From Leptospira perdikensis (GTDB lineage Bacteria > Spirochaetota > Leptospiria > Leptospirales > Leptospiraceae): a stretch of DNA of 64,000 nt. Shown here one piece after another: positions 27,569-36,892 of this stretch (its first letter is position 1; every line of letters begins with the position of its first letter). The position numbers were made by a program, and so were the translations under genes. The stretch lies in assembly GCF_004769575.1 (NCBI RefSeq), contig NZ_RQGA01000011.1, positions 136,072 to 200,071 on the forward strand, written 5' to 3'. The notes below the pieces were generated by a model. That model did no database searches. It was not told the origin of the DNA and saw nothing but the letters and a program-made list of their open reading frames with translations.

Positions 27569-28195
27569 GTGAATTGTCCTCTTTGTGAATCTGAATCGAA
27601 TCCTTTTTTCACCAACAAATTTCGTTCGTATCAAAGATGTAGGAAATGCCATTCCATTTTTATGGAACAAGAGTTTTTGCCTGGTAGGGACGAAGAGAAG
27701 TTGCGGTATATGGAACACAATAACGATGTCCATGACATTCGTTACCAAAATTTTTTAAGACCAATTGTTGAGAAAGTTGTATCCAATCAAAAACCAACCG
27801 ACCAGGGACTGGACTTTGGAGCAGGACCCGAACCTATCGTTCAGTTTTTACTCGGCCAATTGGGTTATCCAATTAAATTATACGATCCCTTCTTTCACAA
27901 TCACTTAGAGAATCTAAACCAAACTTATGATTATATGATTCTTACAGAAGTTGTAGAACATTTCCATTTTCCGAAATTAGAATTCCAAAAATTAAACCAA
28001 TTATTAAAACCAAATGGGATTTTATACATTTTAACTCATCCCTATGACGACTCCATTGATTTCGAAAGTTGGTATTACAAAAACGACAAAACACATACTT
28101 TTTTTTATACAAAAAAATCTTTTGAATGGATTTGTAATCAATTTGGATTCAAAAATTTCGAAATTGAAAATCGAATCATTATAATCAAAAAGTAG
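27569..28195 (+). CDS. Class I SAM-dependent methyltransferase with zinc ribbon
   Basis: 208 residues from a GTG start at 27569; a nearby ATG (27553) is out of frame. The N-terminus has a Cys4 zinc-ribbon pattern (Cys3, Cys6, Cys24, Cys27). Residues 80-89 (GLDFGAGPEP type) form the SAM-binding glycine loop and LTEVVEHFHFP the later motif. The two-part architecture is common in uncharacterised methyltransferases that act on sugars or lipids; the substrate is unknown. It stands alone. Confidence 0.75.
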   Translation: MNCPLCESESNPFFTNKFRSYQRCRKCHSIFMEQEFLPGRDEEKLRYMEHNNDVHDIRYQNFLRPIVEKVVSNQKPTDQGLDFGAGPEPIVQFLLGQLGYPIKLYDPFFHNHLENLNQTYDYMILTEVVEHFHFPKLEFQKLNQLLKPNGILYILTHPYDDSIDFESWYYKNDKTHTFFYTKKSFEWICNQFGFKNFEIENRIIIIKK

Positions 28196-28302
28196 TATGA
28201 CTTTCTCATCATTAAAACGAGAAACAGAATTCCTATTCTTAAAAAGATTTTAAAATTAGATTCAGATACAACTTAAACACAGCCAAAATAAACCAATGAC
28301 AC

Positions 28303-29232
28303 CTAAGGAAGGCTCATTAAGGTAGAAATATCACCTGCACTCAGTTGGCGTCCTTGGAAAAACCAAATGTCATCCATCCTTCCAGTAAAAAAACGAGGGT
28401 TACTGTAACCATAACCGATGTTTAGTGGTGTTCCTGCCCACCATTGAAACGGTGCACTACCCGTAACACATCCAGTGACATACGGATCCCCCGTACCTGG
28501 GTCGAAGGAATTGATCGAATCAGAGGTAACACCCACATTGACTCCGTTGACCCAAATGGTTCCCTGCTGCGTCGCTCCACTATGAACGTAAGTTATATGA
28601 GTCCATACGTTTGCGGATAAAACCGTTGAAGAAGTACCTACGGTAAGATTAGCATTATCCCAAAAGGAAAAAAAAGAAGAAAACTCGGCATGCCCTGTTG
28701 CATCCAATAAAAGTCTGGCCCCTGGATTATAACCAATACCTTGCTGAAAACCCATAATTTGATTGTTCGTGGCATTGTGTGGAAAAATCCATAATGCAAT
28801 GGCAAAGTCTTCGTTACAAAGAGGATTAAAATCACTTGCAAAAAATTGATCGGTTCCATTGAAAGAAGCTGTACCGTTTGGTAGATTGGAACGACTGAGA
28901 GAATACGAAGGACCAGAAGTAACAGGCCAAAATGAGCCAGGGGAATATCCATGATGGGCGTTTCCACTCAAATCATTGGTGTTCCCATCCAAAGGATACC
29001 ATGCATAAAGACCGGAGATTAGTGTGGGTGGGATTTGGAAACCATTTGTAGAATTAAAACCGTTCAAACTACAACGTCCTTGTAAAAAACACTTTAAAAT
29101 TTCGGTTTCGATAAATGCTCTGCTTTCGTAATCTCCCGTATTATTAAATGAGTTTAGCTGACAGTAAAATGATAAACTGAAGGCGAATGAAAAAAATAGA
29201 ATCTGTCGAGGGATCCGTATGTATTTCTCCAT
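28303..29232 (-). CDS. LamG-domain putative lipoprotein, copy 1
   Basis: 309 residues. A signal peptide ends in LSFYCQ, a plausible spirochaetal lipobox. The rest is a concanavalin-like LamG domain: GLYAWYPLDGN-NDLSG near residue 75, ALWIFP in the middle, WTHITYVHSGA and a final MDDIWFFQGRQLSAGDI. Such domains usually bind carbohydrate or matrix ligands at the surface. It is a close paralogue of the next gene (29295-30197) with near-identical N- and C-terminal blocks and a matching upstream element. Confidence 0.8.
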   Translation of the reverse strand: MEKYIRIPRQILFFSFAFSLSFYCQLNSFNNTGDYESRAFIETEILKCFLQGRCSLNGFNSTNGFQIPPTLISGLYAWYPLDGNTNDLSGNAHHGYSPGSFWPVTSGPSYSLSRSNLPNGTASFNGTDQFFASDFNPLCNEDFAIALWIFPHNATNNQIMGFQQGIGYNPGARLLLDATGHAEFSSFFSFWDNANLTVGTSSTVLSANVWTHITYVHSGATQQGTIWVNGVNVGVTSDSINSFDPGTGDPYVTGCVTGSAPFQWWAGTPLNIGYGYSNPRFFTGRMDDIWFFQGRQLSAGDISTLMSLP

Positions 29233-29263
29233 AAATGCATAGGATATCCGAAAAAAAAAGTTG

Positions 29264-29290
29264 GTCGTCCGAAACTATATTTCAGGACAC
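29264..29290 (-). promoter_or_regulatory. Shared GTCC-N14-GGAC element upstream of LamG copy 1
   Basis: GTCC (29267-29270) and GGAC (29285-29288) flank 14 bp containing CTATAT. The arrangement recurs at the same distance (35 bp) upstream of LamG copy 2, next to a 7TM-AraC regulator gene. Candidate operator or promoter element. Confidence 0.45.
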
Positions 29291-29294
29291 TTTT

Positions 29295-30197
29295 TTAGAA
29301 AGGAAGGCTCATTAAGGTCAAAATGTCCGCCGCACTCAGTTGACGTCCTTGGAAAAACCAAATGTCATCCATCTGCCCGGTAAAAAATAAACCAGTATAC
29401 GCATAACCAATGTTCAGTGGTGTTCCTGAATGCCATTGATTCGGAGAGACTCCCGTTGTACATCCTGCAAAAGAACCAAAGTTCGAAGTAAGACCGCCGT
29501 TCACTCCATTGATCCAAATATTTCCCTGCCGAGTGGCGCCATTGTGAACGTAAGTGATATGAGTCCATACGTTTGCGGACAGAACGGTTGAAAAGGCACC
29601 AGACAAACCATCTCCATTATAGCCATAAGCAACCCAATAGGCACTAAACTCTGCATTCCCCGATGCATTCAAAACCAATGAAATTCCGGGATTGGCACCT
29701 GGACTACTTTGGTATCCCATGATTCTGTTATTTGAAACTACACTTGTGTAGATCCATAAGGCTATGGAAAAATCCTCATGACAAAGAGGAGTAAAGTTAC
29801 TGGCAAATAATTGGTTGGTTCCGTTGAAAGTCGCAGCACCATTTGGTAGATTGGAACGACTGGGAGCATAAGAAGGGCCTGCGGTCACAGGCCAAATCCC
29901 ACCTGGGTAGTATCCATGATGATGATTTCCACTCAAATCATTGATGTTCCCATCCAAAGGATACCATGCATAAAGACCAGTGGTCAGTGTGGATGGGATT
30001 TGGAAATCATTTGTAGAATTACTGCCTTTAGAGCCACAACGCTCTTCCAAAAAACACTTTAAAATTTCAGTTTCAGCGTATGATTTGCTTTCGTAATCTC
30101 CCCTATTATTGAATGAGTTTGGCTGACAATCAAATGATAAACAGAAAACAAATATCAAAAATAGAATCTGAAGAGGGATTCGGATATGAATTGCCAT
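29295..30197 (-). CDS. LamG-domain putative lipoprotein, copy 2
   Basis: 300 residues, paralogous to the gene downstream. The signal peptide ends LSFDCQ, a lipobox-like site with an unusual Asp before Cys. The LamG/concanavalin fold blocks are the same (GLYAWYPLDGNINDLSG, WTHITYVHNGA, MDDIWFFQGRQLSAADI) while the central ligand-facing strands differ, as expected after duplication and divergence. It faces the 7TM-AraC regulator gene across a 97-bp divergent region. Ligand unknown. Confidence 0.8.
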   Translation of the reverse strand: MAIHIRIPLQILFLIFVFCLSFDCQPNSFNNRGDYESKSYAETEILKCFLEERCGSKGSNSTNDFQIPSTLTTGLYAWYPLDGNINDLSGNHHHGYYPGGIWPVTAGPSYAPSRSNLPNGAATFNGTNQLFASNFTPLCHEDFSIALWIYTSVVSNNRIMGYQSSPGANPGISLVLNASGNAEFSAYWVAYGYNGDGLSGAFSTVLSANVWTHITYVHNGATRQGNIWINGVNGGLTSNFGSFAGCTTGVSPNQWHSGTPLNIGYAYTGLFFTGQMDDIWFFQGRQLSAADILTLMSLPF

Positions 30198-30229
30198 GAA
30201 TGTAAAGCATATCCGAAAAAAAGAACAAG

Positions 30230-30254
30230 TCGTCCGACCCTATATTTTGGGACA
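30230..30254 (-). promoter_or_regulatory. Shared GTCC-N14-GGAC element upstream of LamG copy 2
   Basis: GTCC (30232-30235) and GGAC (30250-30253) are separated by 14 bp with TATATTTT, 35 bp upstream of the LamG copy 2 start and about 42 bp upstream of the divergent AraC-type regulator. Spacing and offset are identical to the element before copy 1. Confidence 0.45.
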
Positions 30255-30294
30255 TTTTTAAACTTGCCCAATTGATCATTCATTCAGAAAAGTT

Positions 30295-31869
30295 ATGATG
30301 ATGTGGTCGAAATCCTTCTTTTTCCTCTATATTAGCTTATTTATCTGTAATTGTTCCTACTTTTACGAAAACAACATCACAAACAAATTCGAGTATTTCG
30401 AGGACAAGGCCTACAATATTGATATTTCCAACATAGAATCAGTTCCTAAGTGGAATCAAATTCGAGAAAACACGATTAACTTTCATTATTCAAAAAGTGC
30501 AATATGGCTAAGGGCACGAGTTTCTAATGAAACCTTCAAACCCAAGAGTATACTCTCTTTCGAGTGGCGAGTCTTAGATAATATTCAATTATATTTTCCT
30601 AACTCCAAAGATTCTTATACTGAATACCGAACAGGGGATAGTTATCCGAAATCTAGTTGGGCTGTCCCAGAATCCTTAAGCCCGAGTTTTCGCATTCCCG
30701 ACAAGGCAACAGGAACATATTTCTATGTCCGACTGCAATCGAGTTCTTTGATTTCGTTTCCAATTCTGTTACTGAACGAATACGAATTTCAAAATAAAAT
30801 CCTGATCGAATCATCTGCCACTTGGTCAATTTTATGTTTCTCGGCGGTAATGTTAATCATTAGTGTATTTTATACTTTAGCATTTCGATTACGTGAATTT
30901 TTTTACTATTCTATTTATGTCATAACAAATACACTCTGGTGTAATACTCAATTTGGAAATTCATTCCATACCTTTTGGCCGAACGCAATATGGTGGCAAG
31001 GAAAGGCTATTTTGTTCTTTCTATCGGTCGGAATTGCCGCCTCATTTCAATTCACTAGACTATTTTTAGAAACAAAAATAAAAACACCATTCACAGATAA
31101 ATTATTAGCAACTTTAGCGGCCACTGGAATTATCTCGGCCATCGGGATTTTAGTAACAGAAGAATATTCTTTTTTTTCCAAAGTAATTAATATTACTTAT
31201 ATAGTTTCCATTCCTCTGATTCTACTAACGGGTATTAAAGTTTTTCTAATGGGTGAAAAAAGAATTATTTTCTTCTTAGCAAGTTGGGGATTATACTTTT
31301 TCTTCGGATATATTACCATTTTTTATCATTTAGGAATTACGAATTACTCCTTATTAGCTGTTTATGGTCCTGCCTTTGCATTCCAATTAGATTTATTTTT
31401 TTTGTTGTTCAATTTGTTCCAAAAGTACCAAGACTTAATACTAAATAGAAACATTATTTTAGAAAGAATGTTTACCCTTGAGTCAGGTCCAAAAAACAAA
31501 TACACAAAATCGAAGTTAGAAAAAATTGATTATAATCATTATTTACACAAACTCGAATTGTGGATGGAAGAGGCAAAACCTTACCTAGATGAAAAGTTAG
31601 ATTTGGAAAAAACGTCCATAGCAATTGGCCTAAACATCCAACAAACTTCCGAATTAATTAATGCTAAACTCGAAACAAGTTTTCGCTCCTACATCAATTC
31701 TTATCGAATTTTGGAAGCGAAACAAATTTTAAAAAACAAACCAGAAATCCCGATCATTTCAGTGGCATTCGCAACTGGATTTGGATCAAAATCAAGTTTC
31801 AATTCAGAGTTCAAAAAAACCACTGGATTAACCCCAATCGAATATAGAAAAGAATCTCAATCTATTTGA
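30295..31869 (+). CDS. 7TMR-DISM sensor fused to AraC-type DNA-binding domain
   Basis: 524 residues. A signal/lipoprotein-like N-terminus (LFICNCSYF) and an extracytoplasmic 7TMR-DISMED2-like beta domain (about 40-165) are followed by about seven membrane spans (about 175-375) and a C-terminal AraC helix-turn-helix region (about 430-522) with SFRSYINSYRILEAKQIL and SVAFATGFGSKSSFNSEFKK. It looks like a one-component membrane receptor that regulates transcription directly. Divergent from LamG copy 2. Three consecutive ATG/ATG codons make the exact start uncertain by a few residues. Confidence 0.82.
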   Translation: MMMWSKSFFFLYISLFICNCSYFYENNITNKFEYFEDKAYNIDISNIESVPKWNQIRENTINFHYSKSAIWLRARVSNETFKPKSILSFEWRVLDNIQLYFPNSKDSYTEYRTGDSYPKSSWAVPESLSPSFRIPDKATGTYFYVRLQSSSLISFPILLLNEYEFQNKILIESSATWSILCFSAVMLIISVFYTLAFRLREFFYYSIYVITNTLWCNTQFGNSFHTFWPNAIWWQGKAILFFLSVGIAASFQFTRLFLETKIKTPFTDKLLATLAATGIISAIGILVTEEYSFFSKVINITYIVSIPLILLTGIKVFLMGEKRIIFFLASWGLYFFFGYITIFYHLGITNYSLLAVYGPAFAFQLDLFFLLFNLFQKYQDLILNRNIILERMFTLESGPKNKYTKSKLEKIDYNHYLHKLELWMEEAKPYLDEKLDLEKTSIAIGLNIQQTSELINAKLETSFRSYINSYRILEAKQILKNKPEIPIISVAFATGFGSKSSFNSEFKKTTGLTPIEYRKESQSI

Positions 31870-31873
31870 GGAT

Positions 31874-33826
31874 TCAAATTCTACTGATCAGTTCTTTCAA
31901 TTTCAAATTGTTTGGTTCCCGATTCTGAATTTGTTTGATTAAAAACGAAAATCGATCTTTGTCTCCATTTAATCGACAAACATCTGCCAGATGAATTAAA
32001 TTTCTAACATTGGATGGTTGCCGCAATCGAACACGCTCACTAAGTTCTTGCGATTCCCATAAAAACGATTGTGATTTATACAAAGAAAACATTCTTTTAT
32101 ACAAAACAGATGTATGAAACATCCATATAGTATCAGAAGGATAGTTTTCTAACGCAAGACTTGCGTATTCCATTGCCTTTACTAAATCCTCTTTTTTCTC
32201 GTATAACTTTGCGATGTATTTTAATTCAGAGATAGAAGTTTCGAGGGCCGACTCATAAGACAACAACAAACCAAGGGCCTGGTCATATTGTTTTTCACGT
32301 ATATTCTCTTTTGCTTCTACGTAATATTTCCCTGGCCTCGGATACGCGTCCAGATTGTACTGTAAGGAAATTAAACTTAAGTCGTCAGAGTATTTTCCTT
32401 TTTTGCGTAAACAATCGAGAAGAGGTTGCATTTGGCCTTGTGCTTCTTCGATATTTTCTAAAATTAAATTTTGATTTTCATTGATATCGCGATACCTTCC
32501 CGCTTCCGATAGAACCAAGTCATCTTTCCCATCAGAACCACAAAAAATTTTATCTCCTTTTTTCATTTGAAAAACAGAGATGAACGTATCCGACAATCCC
32601 TCCATCACACCTAATTTGTAATAGTGAATTTCATTTTCGATAAAAGATGCTTTTCCATCACGATATAAAATCACCCAAGGGTGTTCTAAATTGATAAAAT
32701 ATAAAGTTCCTGTAGATTCTTCGAGAAGACCAACTACGGCAGAAACCAACATAGCTCCGTCGAAGGTTTCAAATACCTTCTGTAAATCCAAATAACAATC
32801 ATGTAACCAACGTTCAGGTGACCGATTCGAGGAAACAGGATCCATCCTAGAACGAATGATGATAGAGTTATATACAGCTCCAAGTACGATAGCACCCCCT
32901 GCTCCTTGGATTGATTTACCCATGGCATCCCCATTGATAAATGCTTTATAACGTTTCCCTTGTAGAATTAAATTAAATACAGAAACATAGTCTCCACCTA
33001 ACTGATATTCTTTGTTTCGGAAGTAGAATTTTTTATATTGATTGATTACAGTTTCGATCGCAACAGCATTTCCATCTGCTTCGTGACCAAGGAGTGGCTC
33101 CAATAAAAGTGATGTTAAAAAATAATCCCCGTCTTGTTGAGTTTTTAAACTTTGAATTTCATCTACAGTTTTTGTAATTTCTTCATTCTTTTTAATGATT
33201 CGTTTGTGGTTTAAAAAGGCATGAAAACGATACCTTTCCATGATGAGGCCACTAAAAATTCCAAGGACATAACTAATCGCCAAGTTTTGCATCGAATACG
33301 ATGCAGCAGCCGTAGTTAGATCCGGTTGATAAACAATTACAGAAATAAAAAAAATCCAAATAGATATAGGATAATAGATAAATAAAGTTTTTCTCGGGAG
33401 AGGTAAAAAGGGAAGGATCATCACGAGCATCTGGTAACCAGAGACATATGGCGCATCGTCAGCAATCCTGCCGGTATAATAAGCCGCAGTGAATAATAAA
33501 TATGCATACACTAAATAAGCCCAGGTCAGACCTTCCCAATGAGAATGTTTCTTTCTGGAATGATTAAAAAGTATGAATACTATGTAAGAAAAACAAAGAA
33601 GACTAAAACCAATCCGAAAGTAGAACAGCTCAGGAAATTCAGGATGGAGTTTAGCATCTGTATCAAAGGCGAAACCTAACATACCAAAGACGCCGATAAT
33701 ACTCCCAGGAATTTGAATGATCCGGGTATGCCTGTCTAATTCTTCGATGTAATCTTTGTTATAAATTTTCCTTTCTGGAATTAGATCTAGGAATTTCGAA
33801 AGAATCGTTTTGAAATACTGATACAC
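31874..33826 (-). CDS. SpoIIE-type PP2C phosphatase with N-terminal membrane domain and TPR tail
   Basis: 650 residues. About six hydrophobic spans (35-195) are followed by a linker coiled coil, a SpoIIE/RsbU PP2C domain (about 235-460) with GGDYVSVF, INGDAMGKSIQGAGGAIVLG and KIFCGSDGKDDL, then TPR repeats to the end. Such phosphatases dephosphorylate STAS antagonists in partner switching; two STAS proteins are encoded in this window. It converges on the AraC-type regulator with a 4-bp gap. Confidence 0.82.
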   Translation of the reverse strand: MYQYFKTILSKFLDLIPERKIYNKDYIEELDRHTRIIQIPGSIIGVFGMLGFAFDTDAKLHPEFPELFYFRIGFSLLCFSYIVFILFNHSRKKHSHWEGLTWAYLVYAYLLFTAAYYTGRIADDAPYVSGYQMLVMILPFLPLPRKTLFIYYPISIWIFFISVIVYQPDLTTAAASYSMQNLAISYVLGIFSGLIMERYRFHAFLNHKRIIKKNEEITKTVDEIQSLKTQQDGDYFLTSLLLEPLLGHEADGNAVAIETVINQYKKFYFRNKEYQLGGDYVSVFNLILQGKRYKAFINGDAMGKSIQGAGGAIVLGAVYNSIIIRSRMDPVSSNRSPERWLHDCYLDLQKVFETFDGAMLVSAVVGLLEESTGTLYFINLEHPWVILYRDGKASFIENEIHYYKLGVMEGLSDTFISVFQMKKGDKIFCGSDGKDDLVLSEAGRYRDINENQNLILENIEEAQGQMQPLLDCLRKKGKYSDDLSLISLQYNLDAYPRPGKYYVEAKENIREKQYDQALGLLLSYESALETSISELKYIAKLYEKKEDLVKAMEYASLALENYPSDTIWMFHTSVLYKRMFSLYKSQSFLWESQELSERVRLRQPSNVRNLIHLADVCRLNGDKDRFSFLIKQIQNREPNNLKLKELISRI

Positions 33827-33842
33827 GATTCTTCATTAGACG

Positions 33843-33867
33843 AAAAAGCCCGCGCGAGGGCGGGCTT
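33843..33867 (-). terminator. Intrinsic terminator of the cytochrome oxidase operon
   Basis: Perfect 8-bp GC-rich stem AAGCCCGC (33846-33853) / GCGGGCTT (33860-33867) with a 6-nt loop, followed on the minus strand by a T-run (33847-33843). It lies 42 bp past the last oxidase gene and before the PP2C phosphatase gene. Confidence 0.88.
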
Positions 33868-33908
33868 GTTTAAAATGCTTTTGTCTATTTTTTTCTAGAC
33901 GAGTGGTT

Positions 33909-34493
33909 TTATTGAAAACTTGTCGTAGGCAAAATTCGTGAGATGATATCACCAAACGAGAAAGCGAAAAGCAATGCCAAGAAGGCAAATGCAGAAAGGA
34001 AAATCACTCGGTTTAGCATATTGTCATACTTTAAGTGCATGAAATAAGCCAATACAAAGAAAGCCTTACAAGTTGCCACAGCCATAGCAACAATCATATT
34101 CCACTTTCCTAAATCGTATTGTGCTACCCAAACTGTCACAAAAGTTCCAAAGAACAATGCCAAAAGAACATACACATAAGTTTTGATAGAAATTACATGG
34201 TGTTCGTGGTGTTCTTCTTCCTCTTCACCATCTTCTACCCACATAGAAGCAGAAGCATGGTCTTCTTTGTGATCTTCATCACCTAAAACAAACTTTAACA
34301 ATTTGTTATCTTTGTTTTCTTCTGTAAACTTCGCATAACGATCTGTTTGGAAAAACTGACCGAACCAGTTTATGATGAATCCTAAAATAGTAGCTTTTGC
34401 GATCCCTGGAGCAAAAATTCCAAATCCAAGAATTGGAGTGAAAACTGCAACGAGGGCGATGAAGTAAAGTCCGTAATTGATTACGTATTCCAT
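33909..34493 (-). CDS. ctaF: Cytochrome c oxidase subunit IV (CtaF-like)
   Basis: 194 residues, longer than typical subunit IV (about 100). Two N-terminal spans are followed by a His/Glu-rich linker (DGEEEEEHHEHH, about 88-99) and three more spans (about 107-185) with WNMIVAMAVATCKAFFVLAYFMHLKYD, part of which is the conserved caa3 subunit IV block. Last gene of the oxidase operon, 13 bp after ctaE. The extra N-terminal membrane section is unusual. Confidence 0.82.
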   Translation of the reverse strand: MEYVINYGLYFIALVAVFTPILGFGIFAPGIAKATILGFIINWFGQFFQTDRYAKFTEENKDNKLLKFVLGDEDHKEDHASASMWVEDGEEEEEHHEHHVISIKTYVYVLLALFFGTFVTVWVAQYDLGKWNMIVAMAVATCKAFFVLAYFMHLKYDNMLNRVIFLSAFAFLALLFAFSFGDIISRILPTTSFQ

Positions 34494-34506
34494 TCTATAA
34501 TACCTT

Positions 34507-35280
34507 TTATCCTACTAAATAAAGAAGTGGGAAGAGGTAAATCCATACCAAGTCCACTACGTGCCAGAAAAGACCCACACCTTCAACAGGAGTATAGTAT
34601 TCAGGACCAACCTTTCTTCTTAGAGTTTTGATAAAAACCCAGAAGATCAGGAAAGCACCAGCAACCACGTGAACCCCGTGAAGACCAGTCATGACAAAGT
34701 AAAAACCGTAAAACATTTCCCATCTTGGTTGAGAGATCACTGCTTTTAAACGAGATACTTCTTCTGCACTCACATGGTTTTTTTCAAGTTCAGCAGGGTT
34801 TTTAAGAAGAGCGGAAATTTTAGATTCACACTCAGCTCTTTTTCCACCCGCACCACAAGAAGGATCAACTAACGAAAATTTGCCAGGAACAGTTCCGACA
34901 TGGAACTTGTGGCTATATTCGAAGTATTTAATTACCATAAAGGCACCAGCACAAGCGATCGTTAATGCTAACATGATTGCCGCGATTTTATGCAAACCAC
35001 GTTGCACATAATTAATTGCTGCTGCCATTGTAAAGGAACTGATAAGAAGAACAACGGTGTTCACCGCTCCCATTTTCCAATCTAATGTTTCCGAACCATT
35101 TTTGAAAACAGTTGGGTAAAGAGAATGGTAAATAAGGTAACCTACAAATAGGCCACCGAACATAAGGATTTCTGTGCAAAGGAACAACCAGATTCCTTGT
35201 TTGGAAGAGGCATATTGGTGTTCTGCACTCTTAAAATGGTGTTGGTGTTGAAATTCACTTGAAGAACTAACGGAAGTCAT
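34507..35280 (-). CDS. ctaE: Cytochrome c oxidase subunit III (CtaE)
   Basis: 257 residues with about five membrane spans. GIWLFLCTEILMFGGLFVGY near the start and GLHGVHVVAGAF and GLFWHVVDLVWIYLFPLLYL near the end are subunit III signatures. A hydrophilic loop (about 135-180) with several Cys and charged residues is inserted between spans. It overlaps the end of ctaD by 14 bp and precedes ctaF by 13 bp. Confidence 0.92.
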   Translation of the reverse strand: MTSVSSSSEFQHQHHFKSAEHQYASSKQGIWLFLCTEILMFGGLFVGYLIYHSLYPTVFKNGSETLDWKMGAVNTVVLLISSFTMAAAINYVQRGLHKIAAIMLALTIACAGAFMVIKYFEYSHKFHVGTVPGKFSLVDPSCGAGGKRAECESKISALLKNPAELEKNHVSAEEVSRLKAVISQPRWEMFYGFYFVMTGLHGVHVVAGAFLIFWVFIKTLRRKVGPEYYTPVEGVGLFWHVVDLVWIYLFPLLYLVG

Positions 35281-36883
35281 ATGGCCCTGCAGTTACTGTT
35301 GGAGTAGTTGTAAAGTTTTCGTGTGGAGGAGGAGAAGACGTTTGCCATTCGAGTGTTTTTGCACCCCAAGGGTTGTCAGAAGCCTTTTCACCTTTAAAAA
35401 TTCCATGAATGATAGTGATAAGTCCTACCAAAAATCCAAGACCGATGAGCCAAGATCCCACTGTAGAGATTTGGTTAAGGTTTGTGTATTCAGGGAGGTA
35501 ATCAAAGTAACGTCTTGGCATTCCCATCGCACCGAGTACGAATTGTGGGAAGAAAGTTACGTTAAATCCAGTAAAGATAAGAACCCAAGAAATCCTTCCA
35601 CCGAGGTCAGAAGTCATTCTTCCAAACATTTTTGGGAACCAGTAGTAGATACCGCCCATAAGTGCCATTAGCGTTCCCCCTACCATTACATAGTGGAAGT
35701 GAGCTACCACAAAGTAAGTGTCATGGAAGTGAACGTCCATACCAGTAGATGCGAGGAATACTCCAGTCAAACCACCGATTGTAAACAAAAACATAAAACC
35801 AAGAGCGAAGAGCATGGGCGCTTCGAAGGTAACTGTTCCGCGATACATAGTGGAAATCCAGTTGAAAAGTTTGATCGCTGTTGGAACCCCAACAAACATT
35901 GTGATGATGGAGAAAATGATACCGGCAAGAGTCGATTGACCGGAAACAAACATATGGTGTCCCCAAACAAGGAAGGATACTGCTGCAATCGCTACTGATG
36001 AGTATGCAATCGCACGGTAACCAAAAATTGTTTTTTTGGAGAACGCAGTGATGAGTTCAGAAATCACTCCCATCGCAGGAAGGATCATGATATAAACTGC
36101 AGGGTGAGAATAGAACCAGAAGAAGTGTTGGAAAAGAACAGGGTCCCCACCTAAATCTGGATCAAAAATCCCGATTCCAAGAGTTTTCTCTGCTCCAATG
36201 AGAAGAAGAGTGATGGCAAGGATCGGTGTTGCAAGGATCTGAATGATGGAAGTAGAATACAACGCCCAAATCATAAGTGGGATTCGATCCATTGTCATTC
36301 CAGGTGCTCTGAGTTTATGAGTGGTAACGATGAAGTTTAGTCCCGTAAGGATGGAAGAAAAACCCATAGTAAAAGCACCCAAAACGAGCAAAATCACTCC
36401 ATTCGAAGTTTTTGCCGTAGAGTAAGGAGTATAGAATGTCCAACCTGTATCCACTTGGTTAAAGATCATTGAAGATGCTCCAATCGCAGCCCCCGCAATG
36501 AAAATGTAATAAGAAGCCAAGTTGAGTCTTGGGAAAGCAACGTCTTTCGCACCCAGTTGGATTGGAAGAACAAAGTTTCCAAGAAAGGCAGGAATTCCAG
36601 GAATGATCACCATAAATACCATAATGGCACCATGGAAGGTCATAAACTTATTATAAGTGTCTGGCTCTAAAAGTGGTGTGGCACCAAATTTAGCTAAATG
36701 CAATCGAATTCCTAAAGCAAAGAAACCACCGATGAGAAAAAGGGTAGCTACTGTTGCAAAGTACATAAGACCAATGCGTTTGTGGTCCAGAGTGGTCATC
36801 CAAGACCAGATTCCAGATCCGTGGTTCAGATAATTATGGTCAGTGGAATGACCATGTTCGGATTTTGTATGTGCTGAACTCAT
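35267..36883 (-). CDS. ctaD: Cytochrome c oxidase subunit I (CtaD)
   Basis: 538-residue catalytic subunit with about twelve spans that binds haem a and the haem a3-CuB site. Visible are FMTFHGAIMVFM (low-spin haem His), FWFYSHPAVYIMILP (CuB His with the cross-linked Tyr), WGHHMF (two CuB His) and HDTYFVVAHFHYVM (haem ligands). It reduces O2 and pumps protons. Starts 9 bp after ctaC and overlaps ctaE. Confidence 0.96.
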   Translation of the reverse strand: MSSAHTKSEHGHSTDHNYLNHGSGIWSWMTTLDHKRIGLMYFATVATLFLIGGFFALGIRLHLAKFGATPLLEPDTYNKFMTFHGAIMVFMVIIPGIPAFLGNFVLPIQLGAKDVAFPRLNLASYYIFIAGAAIGASSMIFNQVDTGWTFYTPYSTAKTSNGVILLVLGAFTMGFSSILTGLNFIVTTHKLRAPGMTMDRIPLMIWALYSTSIIQILATPILAITLLLIGAEKTLGIGIFDPDLGGDPVLFQHFFWFYSHPAVYIMILPAMGVISELITAFSKKTIFGYRAIAYSSVAIAAVSFLVWGHHMFVSGQSTLAGIIFSIITMFVGVPTAIKLFNWISTMYRGTVTFEAPMLFALGFMFLFTIGGLTGVFLASTGMDVHFHDTYFVVAHFHYVMVGGTLMALMGGIYYWFPKMFGRMTSDLGGRISWVLIFTGFNVTFFPQFVLGAMGMPRRYFDYLPEYTNLNQISTVGSWLIGLGFLVGLITIIHGIFKGEKASDNPWGAKTLEWQTSSPPPHENFTTTPTVTAGPYDFR

Positions 36884-36892
36884 CTCTCTTCC

